From the NCBI RefSeq assembly GCF_002263495.1, contig NZ_CP022753.1:2108001-2172000 (forward strand): a stretch of DNA of 64,000 nucleotides, written 5' to 3'. This DNA is from Nocardiopsis gilva YIM 90087. Lineage in GTDB: Bacteria > Actinomycetota > Actinomycetes > Streptosporangiales > Streptosporangiaceae. The translations under genes and the position numbers were made by a program. The notes under the pieces are model-generated. The model saw only the letters and a list, made by a program, of their open reading frames with translations. It ran no database searches and had not been told where the DNA came from. This document shows, piece by piece, positions 1 through 10,915 of this stretch. How positions within the stretch are numbered: position 1 is the first letter of the stretch; each line of letters begins with the position of its first letter.

Positions 1-36
1 CGTCGTCGGGGGCGGTGGAGGCGTTGGGAGGCGCGG

Positions 37-40
<4 letters not shown>
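1..40 (-). CDS. Start of next gene of the osmoprotectant ABC operon (partial)
   Basis: An ATG at 40-38 overlaps the TGA of the upstream ATPase gene in an ATGA arrangement, so translation is probably coupled. Only 13 codons (MTAPPNASTAPDD) are in the window. In OpuC/ProVWX-type operons the gene after the ATPase is usually a second permease or the binding protein; that identity is inferred from context only. Confidence 0.5.
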
Positions 41-1348
<1,308 letters not shown>

Positions 1349-1356
<8 letters not shown>

Positions 1357-2005
1357 GGATTCGAATTCCTCGTGAGGTGGTCAACTTGCCGATCAGGACG
1401 AAGATGAGGTCGAACAGCAGCGCCAGCACGACGATGCCCAGCGTGCCCGCCAGCGCCATGTTCGGCGCGTTGACCGTGCCGAGGCGGCCCTGGGCGCTGA
1501 AGATCAGCTGGCCCAGACCGGGCCCGTTGACGAAGGCGGCGATGGCGCCGATGCCCATCGCGAGCTGGGTGGACACGCGCAGCCCGGCCAGGATCGCGGG
1601 CCAGGCCAGCGGGAGCTGGACCCGGAACAGGGCGCGGGTGCGGCTCATGCCGATGCCGTGCGCGGCGTCCACCAGTGCCGGGTCGACGCCGTTCAGTCCG
1701 GAGATCGTGTTGCGCAGGATGGGCAGCAGCGAGTAGAGCACGATCGCCGTCACCGTCGGCGCCACGCCCAGTCCGAGGGGCGTGATCAGCAGGCCGAGCA
1801 TGGCCAGCGAGGGGATGGTGAAGATGATGCTGGTGGTGCCGGTGGTCAGCGCGGCGGCCGTCTCGTTCCGGAATGCCAGCACGCCGATCCCCACCCCCAG
1901 GACGGCCGCGATCAGAATGCACTGCGCGATCAGGCTGGCGTGCTGGGTCGCCTGCATCACGATCGTGTCGGAATGCCGGTCGACGTACGCCAAGAAGTCG
2001 GTCAC
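1349..2005 (-). CDS. Osmoprotectant ABC transporter permease
   Basis: A 218-residue integral membrane permease with about five to six hydrophobic helices and a BPD-transport (EAA-loop) region near ALVDAAHGIGMSRTRALFRV. It forms the membrane channel for the ATPase encoded next. The GTG at 2005 is chosen because a GGGAGG ribosome site lies about 10 bases upstream; the longer frame upstream (to 2035) has no such site and reads an unlikely leader. The family is OpuCB/ProW-like, which act as short permeases in pairs; the partner may be the gene leaving the window. First gene of the operon. Confidence 0.88.
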
Positions 2006-2346
2006 GATGCGAGCGCCTCCCGAGCAGGGGAGCACACGCCTTGAGCGGAATCGGTCATGAGGGGCAACGTAGCCGCGTGAATCCGGAGTACGCGTCGAGA
2101 CGAATAAGGTGATCGTTCTGTTGTCGGATCAGAATTGAACCGCAACGCCGCGACGCTTGACGTCGGATTGCGGCGCGGCGTTCCGTTTGTCCGAGAAATC
2201 CGCTCTGACCTGCGTTCTTCTGTCCATTTTCGGTGGTCGGCGGGGCGCTTTTCACGTCTCGGTCACACGTTGTGTCAGGGCAGGCTCACAGGGCGACCCA
2301 CTCTCGCGTTCCTATCCACGGCCGTTGTCCGCGTTCTCATACGTCC
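2006..2346. other. Intergenic region upstream of the osmoprotectant operon
   Basis: About 340 bases between the permease start and the stop of the next minus-strand gene. It should hold the operon promoter and is less GC-rich than the genes on either side. I see no convincing -35/-10 pair, terminator hairpin or coding frame. Confidence 0.4.
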
Positions 2347-2898
2347 TCACGGCATGGCCGCCAGCGAACGGGCGTAATTGACGTGCTGCACCACCTGCAT
2401 CATCGTCGACGGATCGCGGGCAGGGATGAGCGTCGAATGCACGATCCCGTGTCCCTGCACGGTCACCTGAATGCTCCCAGTAATCCTGCGCTCTTTCATG
2501 AGGAGAAACAAGAGCCCGAGGAGACAGAAGACGAAGAACAGGATGGCCAGCACGATCGCCACCGGCGGAATGGTCTCGTGCTGCTGTGTCATGTCGTTGA
2601 CGTTCCACATGCTGCCCTTGATCGGAAAACGTCCCGAGGGGGTGATCACCTCGGTGCGGGTGACGGTGATGTCCCCGATCGTGGTGAGCGGCACATTATC
2701 GGCACCGGAGACCTCCGACGGGCCCTGCCACCCTCCGGTCTGCGGCGTTCCGCCATAGGGGGACACCTCGCCCGGATGTGGCTGCGCGCCCGACGGATAC
2801 GGTGCGCCGCCCGGATGGGGCTGTTCGAACGGGGTATCGGGCCGCTGCTGTCCGAACGGGTCGCTCGGGCCGGGCGAGGGGTAGGGATCGTGGGTCAT
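2347..2898 (-). CDS. Proline-rich single-pass membrane protein, unknown function
   Basis: A 183-residue protein. Residues 1 to about 65 are a low-complexity Pro/Gly/Gln-rich cytoplasmic tail. A conserved-looking core follows (NVPLTTIGDITVTRTEVITPSG). One strong transmembrane segment lies at about 114-133 (VAIVLAILFFVFCLLGLLFLL), then a short C-terminal domain ending in MMQVVQHVNYARSLAAMP. The N-terminal tail resembles those of many actinobacterial membrane proteins but names no function. It is divergent from cobN, so the region 2899-3020 should contain two promoters. I do not recognise the family. Confidence 0.75.
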   Translation of the reverse strand: MTHDPYPSPGPSDPFGQQRPDTPFEQPHPGGAPYPSGAQPHPGEVSPYGGTPQTGGWQGPSEVSGADNVPLTTIGDITVTRTEVITPSGRFPIKGSMWNVNDMTQQHETIPPVAIVLAILFFVFCLLGLLFLLMKERRITGSIQVTVQGHGIVHSTLIPARDPSTMMQVVQHVNYARSLAAMP

Positions 2899-3019
2899 GC
2901 CCGCGATTCTTTCTTACGGAGTGACGGCCCTGAAACCCCGGAGTGGCAGGCGTTCCGGCGATCAGCGGACGGGGGCGCGGTGGTCCCCTGCGGGCACACC
3001 GCGCTCTTCTGCGAGGATG

Positions 3020-3185
3020 GGCGACGGCGGTGCGCAGGAACCCGGTGCGAATCCGGGGCGGTCCCGCCACTGTGACCAGGGAGTGAACCCGCCCACACAC
3101 GCCACTGCCGCGGCGGCTCGCGGGTGCGAACGCGGTGGGAAGGCAGCGGGGAGCGGCGATCTGGGAGCCAGGAGACTGCGCGCCG
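3020..3185 (+). promoter_or_regulatory. Cobalamin riboswitch upstream of cobN
   Basis: The segment carries the class signature in order: the GGAACCCGGTGCGAATCCGG stretch, GCGGTCCCGCCACTGTGACC, and the B12-box segment GAGCCAGGAGACTGC near 3165-3179. It ends about 55 bases before the cobN start. Adenosylcobalamin binding would be expected to shut off cobN expression. A second, very similar copy precedes the chlD gene at 19.2 kb. Confidence 0.93.
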
Positions 3186-3240
3186 ACACGCATCTGTTCG
3201 GTCACGGGGCGCGGACCCCGGCGAAGACGAAGGACCACGA

Positions 3241-6200
3241 GTGGCAACGATCCTGCTGCTGTCCACGGCCGATACCGAGTTGCTGGCGGCGCGCGCCGCC
3301 GACGCGGGCTACCGGACCGCCAACCCGGCCCGCACCGACCCCGACGACCTCCCCGCCCTGCTGGACGGCGTCGACGTCGCGGTCGTGCGGCTGCTCGGCG
3401 GGCGCGAGGCGTGGCCGCAGGGCCTGGACACCCTCCGGGCGAGCGGGGTTCCGCTCGTCGCGCTCGGCGGCGAGGCGGCCCCCGACGCCGAGCTCATCGC
3501 GTTCTCCACGGTGCCCTCCGGCGTCGCCACCGAGACCCACGCCTACCTGCGCGAGGGCGGCATCGGCAACCTCCGCCAACTGGCCCGCTTCCTCTCCGAC
3601 ACCGTGCTGCTCACCGGCGAGGGCTTCGAGCCGCCGGAGCGCATGCCCGACTACGGCGTGCACGGCTCCTACGGCTCCGACCCCCAGCGCCCGACCGTGG
3701 CCGTGGTGTTCTACCGGGCGCACGAGCTGTCGGGGAACACCGCCTTCATCGACGTGCTGTGCGAGGCGATCGAGGCCGCAGGAGGCAACGCCCTGCCGGT
3801 GTTCTCCGGCTCGCTGCGCGGCCTGACCGCCGAGACCCACCCGGGCCTGTTCGAGCTGCTCGGCCGCGCCGACGCCGTCATCACCACGGTGCTGGCGGCC
3901 GGTGGGGCGGTGGCCGCCGACGCTAGTGGGGGCGGCGACGAGGACGCCTGGGACGCCGGGGCGCTGGCCGCGCTGGACGTGCCCATCCTCCAGGGACTGG
4001 TGCTCACCTCCAGCCGCGAGCGCTGGCAGGCCTCCGACGCCGCCCTGACCCCGATGGACGCCGGGATGCAGGTCGCGATCCCGGAGTTCGACGGGCGGCT
4101 GATCACCGTCCCCTTCTCGTTCAAGGAGACGGGGGAGGACGGCCAGATCCCGGTCTACGCCGCCGACCCCGAGCGCGCCGCGCGCATCGCCGGGATCGCC
4201 GTGCGCCACGCCCGCCTGCACGCCGTTCCCCCGGAGCGGCGCCGCCTGGCCGTGGTGCTGTCCTCCTACCCGACCAAGCACTCCCGGGTGGGCAACGCCG
4301 TCGGCCTGGACACCCCCGCCTCGGCGGTGCGGCTGTTCCGGCTCCTGGCCGAGCGCGGCTACGACCTCGGCTCCGACGACACGCTGTGGCGCGTGCCCGG
4401 TCCGGAGGAGGACCGCCGCGAGGACGACGGCGACCCGCTGATCCACGCTCTGATCAGCGCCGGGGGCCACGACGTCGAATGGCTCAGCGAGGAGCAGCTC
4501 GCCCGCGCCGACGCCCGCGTCCCGCTGGACGACTACCGCCGCTGGTTCGACGCCCTGCCCGCCGAACTGACCGCGGGCATCCGGGAGCACTGGGGCGAGC
4601 CGCCGGGCGAGCTCTACGTCGACGACTCCTCGGGCCGCCCCGAGATCGTGCTGGCCAGCCTGCGGTTCGGCAACGTCGTGCTGATGATCCAGCCGCCGCG
4701 GGGCTTCGGCGAGAACCCGATCGCGATCTACCACGACCCGGACCTGCCGCCCTCGCACCACTACCTGGCGGCCTACCGCTGGCTGGAGACCGCGCGAAAG
4801 GACGGCGGATTCGGCGCCGACGCCGTCGTCCACCTGGGCAAGCACGGCACCCTGGAGTGGCTGCCCGGCAAGGGGCTGGGACTGGCGGCCGAGGACGCCC
4901 CCGACGCGGTTCTCGGCGACCTCCCCTTCGTCTACCCGTTCATCGTCAACGACCCCGGCGAGGGCACGCAGGCCAAGCGCCGCTCGCACGCCACCGTGGT
5001 CGACCACCTCGTCCCGCCGATGGCGCGCGCCGACACCTACGGCGACATCGCCAAGCTCGAACAGCTGTTGGACGAGTACGCCCTCGTCAGCGACCTCGAC
5101 CCGGACAAGGCCCCGGCGCTGCGCGCGCAGATCTGGACGCTGATCAAGGCCGCCGAGCTCCACCACGACCTGCACCAGGACGAGATGCCCGGCGAGGACG
5201 ACTTCGACGACTTCGTCATGCACGTCGACGGGTACCTCTGCGAGATCAAGGACGTGCAGATCCGCGACGGCCTGCACATCCTCGGCGCCGCGCCGGAGGG
5301 CGAGGCGCGGGTCAACCTCGTGCTGGCCGTGCTGCGCGCCTCGCAGGTGTGGGCCGGGCAGGTGGGCGCCCTGCCCGGGCTGCGGGCGGCCCTGGCGGAG
5401 GCCTTCGGGCTGGAGGAGAAAACGCTGCTGGCCGAGCCGGGGGCGCGGGCCGAGGTCCCGCCGCCCTGACCGACCTGGTGGAGGGGCCGTCGCGCAGCGC
5501 CTCCGACGCGCTCGACCTGATCGACACGCTGGCCCGGCGCGTGGTCGAGGCCATGGACGAGCGCGGGTGGCACGCGGACGAGGCCGGGCGCGTGATGACG
5601 GACGTGCTGGGCCGCCCCCTGCCCTCAGCCGAGCGCGTCCTCGTCTTCGCCGCCGAGGAGGTGGTGCCGCGCCTGGCCGCCACCGGCAACGAGATCGACG
5701 CGGTCCTGCACGCGCTCGACGGCGGCCACATCCCCGCCGGGCCCTCCGGGTCCCCGACCCGGGGGCTGGTCAACGTGCTGCCCACCGGCCGCAACTTCTA
5801 CTCGGTCGACCCCAAGGCGATCCCCGCGCGCAACTCCTGGGACGTCGGGCAGGCGCTGGCCGACTCGCTGATCAAGCGGCACCTCGACGACACCGGGGCC
5901 TACCCGACGTCCGTCGGCCTCACCGTCTGGGGAACCGCCGCGATGCGCACGCAGGGCGACGACATCGCCGAGGTGCTCGCCCTGCTCGGGGCCCGCCCGA
6001 CCTGGGACGACGCCTCGCGTCGCGTCACCGGGTTCGAGATCGTGCCGCTGGCGGAGCTGGGGCGTCCCCGCATCGACGTCACACTGCGCGTCTCCGGGTT
6101 CTTCCGGGACGCCTTCCCGCACGTCATCGGTCTGGTCGACGACGCGATCCGGGCGGTCACCGAGCTGGAGGAGTCCCCGGAGGACAACTACCCGCGCGCC

Positions 6201-6995
6201 CACGCCCTGGCCGACCACGCCGATCACGGGGACTGGCGGCGCGCCACGACCCGGATCTTCGGCTCCAAGCCGGGCGCCTACGGCGCCGGGCTGCTGCCGC
6301 TGATCGACGCGCGCAACTGGCGCGACGACGCCGACTTGGCCGAGGTGTACGCGGTGTGGGGCGGCTACGCCTACGGGCGCGGGCTGGACGGCCGCGAGGC
6401 GCGCGCCGACATGGAGGCGTCGTTCCGGCGGATCTCGGTGGCCGCGAAGAACCAGGACACCCGTGAGCACGACATCGTCGACTCCGACGACTACTTCCAG
6501 TACCACGGCGGCATGGTGGCGATGGTGCGCCGCCTCACCGGCAGCAACCCGGCCGCCTACGTCGGCGACTCCGCCGTTCCCGACCAGGTGAAGACCAGGA
6601 CCCTGGGAGAGGAGACGCGACGGGTGTTCCGCGCCCGCGTGGTGAACCCGCGGTGGATCGCCGCCATGCGCCGCCACGGCTATAAGGGCGCGTTCGAGCT
6701 GGCCGCGACCGTCGACTACCTCTTCGGGTACGACGCTACCGCCGGGGTCGTGGACGACTGGATGTACACCAAGCTGGCCGAGACCTATGTCTTCGACCCG
6801 GAGAACCGGGAGTTCCTGGAGCAGTCCAACCCCTGGGCGCTGCGCGGTATGACCGAGCGTCTGCTGGAGGCAGCCGACCGCGAGCTGTGGGAGCGGCCCG
6901 ATCCCGAGACGCTGGACCGGCTGCGGGAGACCTACCTCAAGTTGGAGGGCGACCTGGAGGACGACCCGGACGCGGGGTCCGACGGCGGACGCTGA
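3241..6995 (+). CDS. cobN: Cobalt chelatase large subunit CobN, interrupted by a -1 frame change
   Basis: Large subunit of the ATP-dependent chelatase that inserts cobalt into hydrogenobyrinic acid a,c-diamide. The reading frame from GTG 3241 (AAGGA site just upstream) runs to TGA 5467-5469; homology then continues one frame back, from about 5466 (ALTDLVEGPSRSASDALDL) to 6995. Joined, it would be about 1,250 residues, the normal CobN length. Adding one base near 5460-5464 restores the expected VPPALTDLVEGP junction. No canonical slippery heptamer sits at the break, and both halves are otherwise intact, so a recent mutation or an assembly deletion is likelier than programmed shifting. It works with the chlD product encoded at 19.4 kb and is controlled by the riboswitch just upstream. 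Confidence 0.9.
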
Positions 6996-7039
6996 CGCGA
7001 TGCGCCCCGGCTGAGGGCACGACCACGCGCGGAACCGCG

Positions 7040-7075
7040 GGGGAGAGGGTGGCCACTTCCGGCCACCCTCTCCCC
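7040..7075 (+). terminator. Intrinsic terminator after cobN
   Basis: A perfect 15-bp inverted repeat (arms 7040-7054 and 7061-7075, six-base loop ACTTCC) lies 45 bases after the cobN stop and is followed by TTGCGTTT. No long T-run follows, as is common for terminators in high-GC actinobacteria. Confidence 0.8.
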
Positions 7076-7276
7076 TTGCGTTTCCCGGGACCACCATGCC
7101 CGAGCAAGCGGTCGCTTGTTCTCTCCGCAGGTCGTGCCGGTGCGGGGGAGCCGGGCCGGTGGAGCAGGCGCGAGACCGCCGCGCGGAGGCGGCTTTCGGA
7201 CGAACGTGAATCTCTTTCGCGAATGAGGTTCCGATGCGTACTCTTCCGCCAGCCCCGCGTGAACGAGGTGTACGAC

Positions 7277-10210
7277 ATGATCATCCCCCGCCCCCCATAC
7301 CTCGGCACCGCAGCCGCTGGGACCGCGCTCGCGTGCCTCCTCACCGGCATGGCGTCCGCCCCCGCCGCGGCCTCCGCAACAGTGGAGGCCGCCAAGCTCC
7401 GGGCGGCCGTCGACGACTACTGCTCCGACGGCGGGTGCCACGACATCGTCCCGCCCGGCCAGAACGGCAACGCCACCCTCGTCGAGATCATCGGCCACCA
7501 GATGTTCGGCACCCGCCCCAAGTACGCGTCCTCCCAGCTGGACATGTACGACAACCTGGTGCACGACTACGACGGCCTCACCGACGCCACGCTCGATGAC
7601 TACTTCGCCGACGCCTCCTTCGGCGTCGGCGACGCCGGCGTCGACCGCGAGTACCAGCCGCGCGGAGACGTCACGATCACCCGCGACGCCGCACACGGAA
7701 TCCCCCGCATCCACGGGACCACCCGCGAAGGCACCATGTACGGCGCCGGATACGCCGCCGCCGAAGACCGGCTCTTCCTGATGGACGTACTGCGCAACCT
7801 CGGCCGCGGCCAGCTCACCCCCTTCGCCGGAGGCGCGCCGAGCAACCGGGGCCTGGAACAGAGCCTCTGGCGCGGCGCCCCCTACACCGAGGCCGACAAG
7901 CAGGTCCAGATCGACCGCCTGGCCGCCAGCGGCGAGCGCGGACGCCAGGGCCTGGCCGACGTGCGCGCCTACATCGACGGCATCAACGCCTACATCGACC
8001 GCTCCCAGCGGCGGAACGACTACCCCGGCGAGTACGTGCTCACCGGGCACAAGGACGCCGTCACCCAGGAGGGCGAGATCGAGGACTTCACCGAGACCGA
8101 CATCGTCGGCATCGCCTCCATGGTCGGCCTCCTCTTCGGCGGCGGAGGCGGCGGCGAGGTCTCCTCCGCCCTGCTCAAGGCGGCCTTCGAGAAGGAGCAC
8201 GGGGCCGAGAAGGGCGCGGAGCTGTGGCGCACCTGGCGCATGGAGAACGATCCGGAGGCCGTGACCACGGTCGACGGCGACTTCCCCTACACGCCGACAC
8301 CCGACGACCCCGTCGGCGTCGCGGCGCCCGACCCGGGATCGGTGGTCCCCTACGACATCGTGCACGACGCCGACGTGAGCACGGCCGAGGCACCGCCGCC
8401 GTCACCGCCGGCAGCGGCGACCGACGCCCCGGCCGACGCCGACACCCCCACCATCGGCGACCTGTCCGAGAGCGACCGGGCACGGATCGACCGGCTGATC
8501 CGGCAGGGCGACCTCAGCGCAGCCGAAGGCGTCCTCAACAGGGGCGTCCTGCCCGAGGACTTCCTGGAGGGCGAGCCGGGCATGTCCAACGCCCTGCTCG
8601 TCGCCGGTGAGCACACCGAGAACGGCCACCCCGTCGCCGTCATGGGGCCGCAGACCGGCTACTTCTCCCCGCAGCTGCTCATGGTGCAGGAGCTGCAGGG
8701 ACCCGGCATCAGCGCCCGCGGCGCGTCCTTCCCCGGCGTGAGCTTCTACGTGCAGATGGGCCGCGGCACCGACTACGCCTGGAGCGCCACCTCGGCCGGA
8801 CAGGACATCACCGACACCTTCGCCCTCGAACTGTGCGAACCCGACGGCTCCGAGCCGAGCGTCGACTCCCGCGCCTACGTCGACGACGGCGCCTGCGTGG
8901 AGTTCGAGAAGCTCAGCGTGCACAACGAGTGGTCGCCGACCGTGGCCGACCAGACGCCCGCCGGCTCCTACACCCTCACCGCGCTGCGCTCCCCCTACGG
9001 CCTGGTCGACAGCTTCGGCACGGTCGACGGCACCCCGGTGGCGTTCGCGACCCGCCGCTCCACCTACATGCGCGAGGTCGACTCCCTCATCGGATTCCAG
9101 AAGTTCAACGAGCCCGCCACCATCACCTCGGCGAAGGACTTCCAGAAGGCCGCCATGGACATCGGCTACGCCTTCAACTGGCACTACGCCGACGCCGACG
9201 ACATCGCCTTCCTCAACTCCGGCGCCAACCCGGTGCGCACCCCGGGCACCGACCCCAACATGCCCATCGCCGCCGACTCCGCCGCCGGGTGGTCGGGATG
9301 GGACCCTCAGGACAACAGCGCCGACTACACCCCGCTGGAGCAGCACCCCAACGCCGTCAACCCCGACTACCTCGTCAACTGGAACAACAAGGTGGCCGCC
9401 GGATACACCTCCGGCTACGGCACCGGCCCGGTCCACCGGGGCGACCTGCTCGACGGCCGGGTCGCCGGGCTGATCGACGACGGGCACAAGTTCACCGTCG
9501 CCTCGCTCACCCAGGCGATGGCCGATGCGGGCAGCACCGACCTGCGCGGCGAGCAGGTCCTGCCCGAGCTGCTGCGCGTCGTGGAGAGCGCGCCGGTCGA
9601 GGATCCGGAGCTCGCCGCCGCGGTCAAGGGCCTGCGTGCCTGGATGGGGGACGGCGCGCCGCGCCGCGAGCCCGAGCGGGACGCCGGGCGCTACGCGCAC
9701 GCCGACGCCATCCGGGTGATGGACGCCTGGTGGCCGCTGCTCGTCGAGGCCCAGTTCGAGCCCGGTCTGGGCGGGGGCCTCTACCGCGACCTCACCGGGG
9801 TCCTGCAGGTCGACGAGTCGCCCTCGGGCAGCCTCGGCGGCCCGCCCGGCAACGTGAAGCAGGGCCAGACCCACAAGGGCTCCAGCTTCCAGTACGGCTG
9901 GTGGTCGTACGTCGACAAGGACCTGCGGTCCGTCCTCGGTGACGACGTCCAGGCGCCGCTCGGCCAGACCTACTGCGGCGGCGGCGACCTCGACACCTGC
10001 CGCACCGTGCTGCTGGACTCCCTGGCCACGGCCGCCGCGGCGCCCGCCTCGGACGTCTACCCCGGAGACTCCTACTGCTCGGCCGGGGACCAGGTGTGTG
10101 CCGACACCAACATCCACTCGCCGCTGGGCGGGATCGAAATGTGGCCGATCGCCTGGCAGAACCGCCCCACCTACCAGATGGCCCTGCAGTTCACCCAACG
10201 CCGACCCTGA
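7277..10210 (+). CDS. Secreted penicillin acylase family (Ntn-hydrolase) amidase
   Basis: A 977-residue secreted amidase of the penicillin G acylase/acyl-homoserine-lactone acylase family. Residues 1-33 form a signal peptide ending near APAAASA. The alpha-chain core (RDAAHGIPRIHGTTREGTMYG) precedes a Pro/Ala-rich spacer near residues 375-395. The beta chain begins at Ser437 in GMSNALLVAG, the expected N-terminal nucleophile exposed by self-cleavage. The ATG at 7277 has GAGGTG eight bases upstream; the reading frame is open further upstream but that part reads as leader. It is longer than penicillin G acylases (about 850), mainly through the inserted spacer and the C-terminal part. The acyl substrate cannot be told from sequence. 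Monocistronic between two hairpins. Confidence 0.88.
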   Translation: MIIPRPPYLGTAAAGTALACLLTGMASAPAAASATVEAAKLRAAVDDYCSDGGCHDIVPPGQNGNATLVEIIGHQMFGTRPKYASSQLDMYDNLVHDYDGLTDATLDDYFADASFGVGDAGVDREYQPRGDVTITRDAAHGIPRIHGTTREGTMYGAGYAAAEDRLFLMDVLRNLGRGQLTPFAGGAPSNRGLEQSLWRGAPYTEADKQVQIDRLAASGERGRQGLADVRAYIDGINAYIDRSQRRNDYPGEYVLTGHKDAVTQEGEIEDFTETDIVGIASMVGLLFGGGGGGEVSSALLKAAFEKEHGAEKGAELWRTWRMENDPEAVTTVDGDFPYTPTPDDPVGVAAPDPGSVVPYDIVHDADVSTAEAPPPSPPAAATDAPADADTPTIGDLSESDRARIDRLIRQGDLSAAEGVLNRGVLPEDFLEGEPGMSNALLVAGEHTENGHPVAVMGPQTGYFSPQLLMVQELQGPGISARGASFPGVSFYVQMGRGTDYAWSATSAGQDITDTFALELCEPDGSEPSVDSRAYVDDGACVEFEKLSVHNEWSPTVADQTPAGSYTLTALRSPYGLVDSFGTVDGTPVAFATRRSTYMREVDSLIGFQKFNEPATITSAKDFQKAAMDIGYAFNWHYADADDIAFLNSGANPVRTPGTDPNMPIAADSAAGWSGWDPQDNSADYTPLEQHPNAVNPDYLVNWNNKVAAGYTSGYGTGPVHRGDLLDGRVAGLIDDGHKFTVASLTQAMADAGSTDLRGEQVLPELLRVVESAPVEDPELAAAVKGLRAWMGDGAPRREPERDAGRYAHADAIRVMDAWWPLLVEAQFEPGLGGGLYRDLTGVLQVDESPSGSLGGPPGNVKQGQTHKGSSFQYGWWSYVDKDLRSVLGDDVQAPLGQTYCGGGDLDTCRTVLLDSLATAAAAPASDVYPGDSYCSAGDQVCADTNIHSPLGGIEMWPIAWQNRPTYQMALQFTQRRP

Positions 10211-10226
10211 TCCGTCGTGGCCCGCA

Positions 10227-10257
10227 GCGGGGACCGGTCGTCGCGACCGGTCCCCGC
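10227..10257 (+). terminator. Intrinsic terminator after the acylase gene
   Basis: A perfect 14-bp stem (10227-10240 with 10244-10257) with a three-base TCG loop lies 16 bases after the acylase stop. It separates that gene from the NfeD/SPFH pair. Confidence 0.8.
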
Positions 10258-10402
10258 GCCCGTTCGGCCCGCCAGCCGCCGCCGTCGGCGCTCGGCGCCC
10301 GGCCCGCCACGGCAAAGCACCCCGGGACATCTGGTGCTTGTTTGCGGTCGGCGGGGTATTTTCGTAGTGACACCCGCCACTGTGGACGGGAGGCAGGTAA
10401 AT

Positions 10403-10843
10403 ATGCCGCTGTGGATCATGTGGTTGATCGCCGCGGTCGCCCTGGGCGTCGCGGAGATCTTCACGCTGACCCTGTCCCTGGGTCTGCTCGCCATCGCCGC
10501 CCTTGTCGCCGGGATCGCCGGTGCGCTGGGGATGGGCGTCGTGGTCCAGGTGGTGGCGTTCGTGGTCACCTCCGCCGCGGGACTCATCATCGTGCGCCCG
10601 ATCGCGCAGCGCCACCTGCAACAGCCACCCGTACTCCGCTCCGGGACGGACGCACTCGTCGGACGGTCCGCGGTGGTCGTCGAGGAGGTCACCGGGGAGA
10701 GCGGCCGCATCAAGCTCGTCGGTGAGGAGTGGTCGGCCCGCGCCCTCGACGAGGACCAGACCATCCCCCCGGGGATCCACGTCGACGTCATGGAGATCGA
10801 GGGCGCGACGGCCGTCGTCTATCCGCGCGAAGCACTGCCCTGA
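10403..10843 (+). CDS. NfeD family membrane protein
   Basis: A 146-residue NfeD-like protein. Three hydrophobic segments at about 2-65 are followed by a small soluble beta-rich domain (GRSAVVVEEVTGESGRIKLVGEEW), the OB-fold NfeDC domain. GGGAGG lies 9 bases before the ATG. NfeD proteins partner with SPFH/band-7 proteins in membrane microdomains, and such a gene follows 72 bases downstream, a classic pairing. The pair probably maintains membrane organisation; no more specific role can be given. Confidence 0.9.
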   Translation: MPLWIMWLIAAVALGVAEIFTLTLSLGLLAIAALVAGIAGALGMGVVVQVVAFVVTSAAGLIIVRPIAQRHLQQPPVLRSGTDALVGRSAVVVEEVTGESGRIKLVGEEWSARALDEDQTIPPGIHVDVMEIEGATAVVYPREALP

Positions 10844-10915
10844 CACCCGCCGACGCGGGTGCCACCACCGCCTCGTCCTCCCACATCCGAATCATTCGGC
10901 AGGCAGGAGATCACA

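Noticed and set aside
3202-5277. 691-codon minus-strand frame opposite cobN
   Set aside because: Mirror of high third-position GC in cobN; no domain, no ribosome site.
5410-5466. Programmed frameshifting as the cause of the cobN break
   Set aside because: GGG in CCGGGGGCG could slip by one, but there is no tandem heptamer and one inserted base nearer the stop gives a better family junction.
8402-10846. 814-codon minus-strand frame opposite the acylase gene
   Set aside because: Repetitive Val/Gly/Asp composition and it crosses an intergenic terminator; acylase homology on the other strand is decisive.
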